From: Candidatus Gastranaerophilales bacterium
GTDB taxonomy: Bacteria; Cyanobacteriota; Vampirovibrionia; Gastranaerophilales; Gastranaerophilaceae
DNA: 64,000 bases
Direction: 5' to 3'
NCBI GenBank assembly: GCA_947630045.1
Contig: CANRGC010000004.1
Coordinates: 54,371-118,370, forward strand
The notes under the pieces were generated by a model that had not been told where the DNA came from, did not search any database, and saw only the letters and a program-made list of their open reading frames with translations. Both the position numbers and the translations under genes were made by a program. The first letter of the stretch is position 1. Each line of letters starts with the position of its first letter. Of this stretch, positions 58,968 to 64,000 are shown in pieces.

Positions 58968-59165
58968 CCCGCCTTTTTAATAAAAAGAGAAGCTTATTTT
59001 CTTAAAAGAAAAATAATCTTTAATTTTTGATTATGAGGCATATCCACACACTTATACGCCTTTTTGTTCTTTTATTATTATATATTAAACCCGACTTCTC
59101 ATCAAGCGCAAAAAGTTTGAAAAAAATAGTAAGATATTTCTTATTATTTAAAAAAGTAAAACATA

Positions 59166-59194
59166 TTGAACTTTTTTTGATGTAGTGCTATACT
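59166..59194 (+). promoter_or_regulatory. Promoter of pseudopilin gene 2
   Basis: TTGAAC (59166-59171), a 17-base spacer and TATACT (59189-59194), with an extended -10 TG two bases before it (TGCTATACT). Expected start of transcription is near 59201. Confidence 0.75.
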
Positions 59195-59195
59195 A

Positions 59196-59203
59196 AACAT
59201 GTT
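59196..59203. promoter_or_regulatory. Candidate operator at the pseudopilin 2 transcription start
   Basis: AACATGTT, the core of the palindrome near the XRE gene, begins one base after the -10 box and covers the predicted start site. That is a classical repressor position. Confidence 0.5.
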
Positions 59204-59235
59204 ACCTATTTTTAAAAAAAAAGGAAGTATATTAG

Positions 59236-60156
59236 ATGAAAAAGGGTTTTACACTCGCTGAAGTTTTAATAACACTCTCTGTTATAGGCGTTGTTGCCGC
59301 ACTGACTTTGCCTAGCTTAATGGCAAATATTCAGGAAAAAACATGGGAAGCACAAAGAAAAGCTCTTCATGCAAGAATGGCGCAGGCTCTCGGGCAGATT
59401 AAATCTTTTACATATTATCCTCTGTCAGAGGGGACATCTGACCTGTTTTTAATTGACGGGTTGAGCAAAGTGCTTAAAATTAACACGATTTGTAACCATT
59501 ACGATTTAACTCCTTGCGGTTTTTCAACAACCCTTATTGACTTTAACGGAAGCGCAATGACACTGCCTGACACTTCAAACGATCTTATGTCAAATTTTAG
59601 TCCGGAAAAGAATGACAGTGTTGAAAACAAAAAAGAATATTTCAGAGGCTCCATAGTTTCAGGATTTACAACGGTTAACGGCGATAGCGTTCTTTTATAT
59701 CAAAACCCCAATTGCGGCGATAAATTAGACACGGCGGGCGGCGACACTTCAAATATTGCAACAAAAATGTGTGTTAACTTTATTTATGATACAAACGGCT
59801 TAAAAGGCCCGAACCAAATCGGCAAAGATATGGGAATTATAACCTCTTTCTACAAAAAAGATCCGATTGTCGTTTCGCCTCAAATTATAGAGTCAGCATC
59901 AACGGGCGGCAGCGCTTCAAGCATTAAAACGGCAACTTCGGAGTGCGAAAAACTTGACGGCAGAGTTCCAAACGTTGAAGAAATGATGGCGCTTGTTTTG
60001 AATGAAAAATTGTATAATACTTCTTCAACTGGCGCATACTGGACATCTACAAGACAGACGGTAGGAAAATCTTATGTTGTTTCAGGCAAAACAATATCAA
60101 CAGCTTCAACTGATTCTGCATCAAGTTCTTTAAATTATATTTGTGTTGAAAAATAG
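59236..60156 (+). CDS. Type IV/type II pseudopilin with a lectin-like C-terminal domain (copy 2)
   Basis: Same length (306) and plan as the gene at 57.6 kb. The prepilin leader MKKGFTLAEVLITLSVIGVV is almost identical. The CVNFIYDTNG then LKGPNQIGKDMG module is shared, and the C-terminus DGRVPNVEEMMALV, YWTSTRQ and YICVEK keeps the DUF1566-like pattern, including the Trp lost in copy 1. AAGGAAG precedes the ATG. Likely a minor pilin or adhesin. A terminator follows. Confidence 0.87.
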   Translation: MKKGFTLAEVLITLSVIGVVAALTLPSLMANIQEKTWEAQRKALHARMAQALGQIKSFTYYPLSEGTSDLFLIDGLSKVLKINTICNHYDLTPCGFSTTLIDFNGSAMTLPDTSNDLMSNFSPEKNDSVENKKEYFRGSIVSGFTTVNGDSVLLYQNPNCGDKLDTAGGDTSNIATKMCVNFIYDTNGLKGPNQIGKDMGIITSFYKKDPIVVSPQIIESASTGGSASSIKTATSECEKLDGRVPNVEEMMALVLNEKLYNTSSTGAYWTSTRQTVGKSYVVSGKTISTASTDSASSSLNYICVEK

Positions 60157-60185
60157 CTTTTTCTATTACGACAAAGTAAAACCAC

Positions 60186-60216
60186 GACGAGAAAGAAATT
60201 TCTCGTCTTTTCTTTT
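60186..60216 (+). terminator. Pseudopilin 2 terminator
   Basis: GACGAGAAA (60186-60194) pairs with TTTCTCGTC (60199-60207) around GAAA, followed by TTTTCTTTT. Confidence 0.9.
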
Positions 60217-60290
60217 ATTATACCATTTTTTTAACTTAAATCGGCAAGTTTATATAATTTGTGGTAGAATTTAAAAAAAGGGTTTAAATT

Positions 60291-61274
60291 ATGAAAATAC
60301 TTGTTACGGGCGGAGCCGGATTTATCGGAAGTTGTTTTATAAGACATGTTTTAAAAAAACATAATGACTATGAAATTATAAACCTTGATAAATTAACTTA
60401 TGCGGGCAATATTGAAAATTTGGACGATATTAAAAATGACCCCCGCTATTCCTTTATTCAAGGGGATATTTGCGATAAAAAACTCGTTTTTGATATTACA
60501 AAAAGGGTTGAAGCGGTTGTTAACTTTGCCGCAGAATCTCATGTAGACAGATCTATCGAAGGGCCCGAAATTTTTATTGAAACAAACGTCAAGGGCACTT
60601 TGAATTTGCTTCAGGCTTCCTTGAAAAACAAGGTTCAAAGATATTTACAGGTTTCAACCGATGAAGTTTACGGAACACTCGGAAAAACGGGATATTTCTA
60701 TGAAACCACACCGCTTGCCCCAAACAGCCCGTATTCTGCAAGTAAAGCAAGCGCCGATATGCTTGTCAGAGCATATTTTGAAACATATAAAATGCCCGTT
60801 TTAACAACAAGATGTTCAAACAATTACGGGCCGTATCAGTATCCTGAAAAATTAATTCCTTTCTTTATTACACGTCTTTTAAACGGCGAAAAAGTTCCCG
60901 TATACGGTGACGGGCTTAATGTAAGAGATTGGCTTTATGTTTATGACCATTGCGAAGCTATTGATACCGTTTTAAACAAAGGACGTGAAGGGGAAATTTA
61001 TAATGTTGGCGGGCATAATGAAAAAACAAATCTTGAAATTACCCGTTTAATTTTAGAAGCTATGGGAAAAGACGAGTCATCAATTGAACATGTCAAAGAC
61101 AGACTCGGGCATGACAGAAGATATGCAATTTCAAACGACAAAATTCAATCAGAGCTTGGCTGGAGCCCTTCCGTAAAATTTGAAGACGGAATAAAAATGA
61201 CAATTGAGTGGTATTTAAATAATCAAGATTGGATAAATAACATTTTAAAAAAACGTGAAGGGGCGCTTTTATGA
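60291..61274 (+). CDS. rfbB: dTDP-glucose 4,6-dehydratase
   Basis: Short-chain dehydrogenase-like enzyme making dTDP-4-keto-6-deoxyglucose for O-antigen or other surface sugars. The NAD motif GGAGFIGS (7-14), [22 protein letters not shown] and the catalytic YSASKAS are present. 327 residues. AAGGG precedes the ATG. It overlaps rfbA by four bases. The epimerase and reductase (rfbC, rfbD) are not in the window. Confidence 0.95.
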   Translation: MKILVTGGAGFIGSCFIRHVLKKHNDYEIINLDKLTYAGNIENLDDIKNDPRYSFIQGDICDKKLVFDITKRVEAVVNFAAESHVDRSIEGPEIFIETNVKGTLNLLQASLKNKVQRYLQVSTDEVYGTLGKTGYFYETTPLAPNSPYSASKASADMLVRAYFETYKMPVLTTRCSNNYGPYQYPEKLIPFFITRLLNGEKVPVYGDGLNVRDWLYVYDHCEAIDTVLNKGREGEIYNVGGHNEKTNLEITRLILEAMGKDESSIEHVKDRLGHDRRYAISNDKIQSELGWSPSVKFEDGIKMTIEWYLNNQDWINNILKKREGALL

Positions 61275-62140
61275 AAGGTATAGTTCTTGCGGGCGGTTCG
61301 GGAACAAGACTTTACCCGACAACGGTGGCGGTTTCAAAACAACTTTTACCCGTTTACGATAAACCGATGATTTATCACCCGCTTTCAGTTTTAATGTTGG
61401 CGGGAATTAAAGATATATTGATAATTTCAACACCTTATGACCTTCCTTTGTTTGAAAAACTTTTGGGCGACGGGTCACAATTCGGGGTTAAATTTTCATA
61501 TAAAAAACAGCCTTCCCCTGACGGTTTGGCGCAGGCATTTATAATCGGAGAAGATTTTATCGGCGAAGACAGCGCAGCCTTAATTTTGGGGGATAACATT
61601 TTTTACGGGCAAGGTTTTTCAGGGTTAATGAGAAACGCCATTAAAAATATTGAACAAAAAGGGGGAGCAACCGTTTTCGGATATCAGGTCAAAGACCCTG
61701 AAAGGTTTGGTGTTGTGGAATTTGACGCTGACGGGCATGCTATCTCAATTGAAGAAAAGCCAAAAATTCCAAAATCTAACTATGCCGTAACGGGACTTTA
61801 TTTTTATGATAAAAATGTCGTAAAATATGCAAAATCTCTAAAACCTTCATCCCGTGGAGAGCTTGAAATTACCGATTTAAACAGAATTTATTTAAATGAG
61901 AATAAATTAAATGTAGAAATTTTGGGAAGGGGCTTTGCTTGGCTTGACACGGGAACCCATAAATCGCTTCTTGCGGCAAGTCATTATGTGCAGACAATTG
62001 AGGAAAATCAGGGAGTAAAAATTGCCTGTCTTGAGGAAGTGGCGTATCGTATGGGCTTTTTATCAAAAGAAGAAATTTTATCGAACATTGCTTCTTTCAA
62101 AAATAATGAATATTATAATTACGTTAGAAATCTTGTTTAA
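61271..62140 (+). CDS. rfbA: Glucose-1-phosphate thymidylyltransferase
   Basis: Makes dTDP-glucose from glucose 1-phosphate and dTTP, the substrate of Rfb[18 protein letters not shown] at the N-terminus, [18 protein letters not shown] and [11 protein letters not shown] are diagnostic. 289 residues. Translationally coupled to rfbB. Confidence 0.96.
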   Translation: MKGIVLAGGSGTRLYPTTVAVSKQLLPVYDKPMIYHPLSVLMLAGIKDILIISTPYDLPLFEKLLGDGSQFGVKFSYKKQPSPDGLAQAFIIGEDFIGEDSAALILGDNIFYGQGFSGLMRNAIKNIEQKGGATVFGYQVKDPERFGVVEFDADGHAISIEEKPKIPKSNYAVTGLYFYDKNVVKYAKSLKPSSRGELEITDLNRIYLNENKLNVEILGRGFAWLDTGTHKSLLAASHYVQTIEENQGVKIACLEEVAYRMGFLSKEEILSNIASFKNNEYYNYVRNLV

Positions 62141-62255
62141 TTTGGCTTGATTAATGTTTTTGCTTTAGGTAATATGGTTTTTGAACAAACTTTTTCCTTT
62201 TTTATAAAAAGGGTTGGTTTGTTTAAAAATTTAATTAAGAAAACCTTTTTAAACT

Positions 62256-62344
62256 GGAGAGGTGTCCGAGCGGTTTAAGGTGCAGACCTGGAACGTCTGT
62301 GTGGGGCAATAACTCCACCGTGGGTTCGAATCCCACCCTCTCCG
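62256..62344 (+). tRNA. tRNA-Ser (anticodon GGA)
   Basis: GGAGAGG pairs with CCTCTCC. The anticodon stem CAGAC/GTCTG encloses CTGGAAC, giving anticodon GGA. The long variable arm (GTGGGGCAATAACTCCAC) and GGGTTCGAATCCC T-arm are typical of serine tRNAs. Discriminator G; CCA is not encoded. Confidence 0.96.
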
Positions 62345-62421
62345 TTTTTATTTTAGTTAAAAAAGGATAACAACCCTTCGGCAAAATGAGGCTTTGCAGC
62401 GCACACGGGGCTTACAACAAA

Positions 62422-62450
62422 TCAGGCGATATTAGTCATTTTTTGCCTGA
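62422..62450 (-). terminator. Possible terminator overlapping the stop of the HExxH gene
   Basis: TCAGGC pairs with GCCTGA around the stop codon. The following minus-strand bases are only moderately T-rich. Confidence 0.35.
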
Positions 62451-63316
62451 CTTTTTGATGTAAAGTGGTCTTTTATTTTTACCGCAGTTAATGCTGCAAG
62501 CCCAAGAGCAACAGCGTTGCCTAAATAAGATGCATAACCGCAGATATTGGTTTTTAATACTTTTTTAGCAAGTTCTTTCGGCAAGTTTGAGTTAGCCCAT
62601 TTGCACCCTCTTATAGATGCCATACCTTCTTCAGCAAGCATAGGAATCATTGCGGCAAATGCTAATTTACCTGCATTGTTCCTTATTGCATTTTTAACTT
62701 TTTGACCTGTTGTAAGTTCTTTACCGTCTTTGGCTTCCGCTTTGTTTGTAAAAGCACCGAATAGAGCTAATCCCGCAGCAAGTGCCATTGCGGGAGTTCT
62801 CATACCTTGCATAAATCTCCAAAACTTAGAATTATTATAATTTATAGCATGACCTATTTCATGAAAAACGGCCGTTGACATTTTATCTTTATTTAGAAGA
62901 ATAGAATTTCCGGCATATCCTGATATGGCTTTATTCGTAAAAAAGGCGTTCTTTCCGGCTCCTGCTGATTTTATGGGGTCTATATATTCCATAATTTTAT
63001 CAGAAACGCCTGTTAAATTAGCCCCTGTTGATTTTATATTTTGAATTGTAACGCCTTTGTTTGAAAGCCCTTTTGAATTAATGAATTTATCGGCAGAGTC
63101 CATAATTTGATTGACTTGATCTTGAGATAATTTTTTATTGATAGAAGACATAGATTTTATAACAAAGCCTGCAAGCGGCAAACTCGCACCGAGTTGTACT
63201 GCGTTTGAACCTGTGGCTGCAACGGATGACGCCAGTAAATTCTTCTTTTTATTCTTGCTTTCGGTCTTTTGAATTTGTATATTATTTGCTGCGCCGACAC
63301 TGTTGATTGAAGGCAT
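62432..63316 (-). CDS. Membrane protein with an HExxH zinc-protease motif, function unknown
   Basis: Not a named family. 294 residues. AVFHEIGHAINY holds HExxH (His152, Glu153, His156), and AEEGMASIRG (Glu229/Glu230) could give the third ligand of a gluzincin-type site. Hydrophobic segments lie at about 40-55, 174-190 and 216-228, and a last one at 262-280. The Asn/Gln-rich start (INSVGAANNIQIQ) has no signal peptide. The order of the motif and helices recalls M48-like membrane proteases, but this is inference. Confidence 0.7.
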   Translation of the reverse strand: MPSINSVGAANNIQIQKTESKNKKKNLLASSVAATGSNAVQLGASLPLAGFVIKSMSSINKKLSQDQVNQIMDSADKFINSKGLSNKGVTIQNIKSTGANLTGVSDKIMEYIDPIKSAGAGKNAFFTNKAISGYAGNSILLNKDKMSTAVFHEIGHAINYNNSKFWRFMQGMRTPAMALAAGLALFGAFTNKAEAKDGKELTTGQKVKNAIRNNAGKLAFAAMIPMLAEEGMASIRGCKWANSNLPKELAKKVLKTNICGYASYLGNAVALGLAALTAVKIKDHFTSKSQAKND

Positions 63317-63470
63317 ATACTACTTTCTTGCTTTTTTGTTTATATAATAAATAAAAACAAATTAATTTTTAGAATTAATTTATTTTCAATTAATATTAAC
63401 TTTTATAACAGATGATAATATTTTTGAAAACGGTTTTTGTTATTTAGTGAGTAACAAACGAAGAAGAAAA

Positions 63471-63776
63471 CTTGTAGGGTAGGCTTTAGCCTACCGATTG
63501 CTTTCTATGCAATAGCATTTCATTAAGTACACAAGATATAGTAATTTAAACAATAATTGGTGGACTAAAGTCCACCCTACGTGCTATGCAATAACATTTC
63601 ATTAAGCTTGTAGGGTAGGCTTTAGCCTACCGATTATTGCTTAAACATGGTGGACTAAAGTCCACCCTACATTCTTCGCATTGAAGTCCACCCTACGTGC
63701 TTGTCACCCTGAACTTGTTTCAGGGTCTTATCGGAGTAAGCTTGTAGCTTGTAGGGTAGGCTTTAGCCTACCGATT
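63471..63776. repeat. Cluster of two related palindromic repeat types
   Basis: Type A, a 29-base unit starting CTTGTAGGG and holding the palindrome GGTAGGCTTTAGCCTACC, is at 63471-63499, 63607-63635 and 63748-63776. Type B, with the palindrome GGTGGACTAAAGTCCACC followed by CTAC, is at 63559-63584 and 63649-63670, with a half copy at 63683-63700. A and B differ at only a few positions. A linker TGCAATARCATTTCATTAAG occurs at 63508-63527 and 63587-63606. The 63317-63470 stretch before it is AT-rich without recognisable features. Confidence 0.9.
63707..63725. repeat. Widespread intergenic palindrome (CCCTGAA...TTCAGGG)
   Basis: CCCTGAACTTGTTTCAGGG, a small hairpin repeat that occurs between genes in many bacterial genomes. 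One copy, embedded in the A/B repeat cluster. Confidence 0.75.
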
Positions 63777-63820
63777 ATTGTTTAAGATTTTTCAATTTAA
63801 AAGATAAAATAATTTTCTAC

Positions 63821-63911
63821 ACGTGCACTTAATGAAATGTTATTGCGAAGGACTGTTTGAGTGGCAAAGCCACGAGTTGTCCGAAGCAATGATATTGAAT
63901 TTAGTGCACGT
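63821..63911. repeat. 91-base inverted-repeat element (MITE-like)
   Basis: Terminal inverted repeats ACGTGCACT (63821-63829) and AGTGCACGT (63903-63911) enclose nested palindromes: TTGCGAAGGAC with GTCCGAAGCAA, and a central GTGGCAAAGCCAC. The left part contains an inverted copy of the linker CTTAATGAAATGTTATTGC. No coding frame is present. Confidence 0.7.
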
Positions 63912-63931
63912 TTTTAAACTTCTCCGCAATG

Positions 63932-63990
63932 GTTCAAGCCCTCTTTCTTTTCTTTACCTTCGCTTTCTTTTCTTTGATGGGCGCTTGAAC
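63932..63990. repeat. Inverted repeat with a polypyrimidine loop, near the window edge
   Basis: GTTCAAGC (63932-63939) pairs with GCTTGAAC (63983-63990). The interior is a C/T-rich run (CTTTCTTTTC type), and the edge continues with the complementary AAAGAAAAGA, so the element probably extends beyond the window. Confidence 0.55.
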
Positions 63991-64000
63991 AAAGAAAAGA

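Noticed and set aside
59030..59100. Terminator-like hairpin in the XRE-pilin gap (GGCATA ... TATACGCC then TTTTTG)
   Set aside because: Stem short with a mismatch and a 10-base loop; no gene or RNA on the plus strand leads into it.
57584..60156. Diversity-generating retroelement linked to the lectin-like pilin tips
   Set aside because: No reverse transcriptase, template repeat or accessory gene is visible in the window.
62385..62462. Short frame starting MRLCSAHGAYNK after tRNA-Ser
   Set aside because: About 25 codons, ribosome-binding site too far away, and it runs into the end of the HExxH gene on the opposite strand.
63471..63776. Possible CRISPR array
   Set aside because: The repeated units are palindromic and unequally spaced, the intervals themselves contain repeats, and no cas gene is present; better explained as REP/MITE-like elements.
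62256..64000. Integrated element at tRNA-Ser
   Set aside because: No integrase, and no repeated tRNA 3' end was seen downstream within the window.

Overview
The window looks like a chromosomal piece of an AT-rich, Gram-negative, anaerobic bacterium. Gram-negative: Kdo transferase (waaA), an ADP-heptose-type LPS glycosyltransferase and dTDP-sugar genes. Anaerobic: the [FeFe]-hydrogenase maturase HydF and an NfnA-like flavoprotein. The prepilin leaders, the Asn/Gln-rich N-termini of several unknown proteins and the overall gene style suggest an uncultured gut lineage of Vampirovibrionia/Gastranaerophilales ('Melainabacteria'). That placement is inference from style and needs a marker-gene tree.

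Layout. 1-5.0 kb (minus): mfd (cut by the left edge), a PlsC-type acyltransferase, the site-2 protease rseP and a small secreted protein. 5.1-9.9 kb (plus): heptosyltransferase, waaA, a secreted protein and a kinase-like membrane-anchored protein. 9.9-13.1 kb (minus): ahcY and the tsf/rpsB operon, with a structured RNA leader before rpsB. 13.1-17.2 kb (plus): a CoA-dehydratase-activase-related protein, a lone DppD-type ATPase, a winged-helix regulator and a soluble histidine kinase. 17.2-20.1 kb (minus): two Pro/Gln-rich HEAT-like proteins flanking a small hydrophobic protein. 20.2-25.6 kb: gatB, tRNA-Leu, tkt and a TPR/glycosyltransferase-like protein. 25.5-30.8 kb: deoB, a PLP decarboxylase, ligA and a SIMPL protein. 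30.8-38.1 kb: an HhH protein, rpsT, nfnA, a small Cys protein, leuC, an omega-amidase, dacB and a secreted GH13 enzyme. 38.1-42.7 kb: hydF, a TOPRIM protein, a papain-like candidate and an EF-hand/lytic transglycosylase protein. 42.8-48 kb: tRNA-Cys, rpmE, thyX, prfA, an HTH/zinc-ribbon protein and secF/secD. 48.3-57.4 kb: an AMIN amidase, murI, rpsU, yajQ, nadK, recN, typA and glyA. 57.5-60.2 kb: two lectin-tailed pseudopilins around an XRE repressor-like gene. 60.3-62.3 kb: rfbB, rfbA and tRNA-Ser. 62.4-64 kb: a membrane HExxH protein and a dense cluster of palindromic repeats.

Most genes are housekeeping. The parts that stand out are: (i) a recurring promoter layout with the -10 box 6-8 bases before the start codon and no ribosome-binding site, which implies leaderless mRNAs; (ii) an AACATGTT palindrome found both upstream of the XRE gene and exactly at the predicted transcription start of one pseudopilin; (iii) a kinase-like protein with Asn in place of the DFG Asp; (iv) unknown proteins carrying candidate protease or transglycosylase centres behind Asn-rich, non-signal N-termini; (v) a long leader before secDF with a mini-ORF and a large hairpin; and (vi) the repeat cluster at the right edge.
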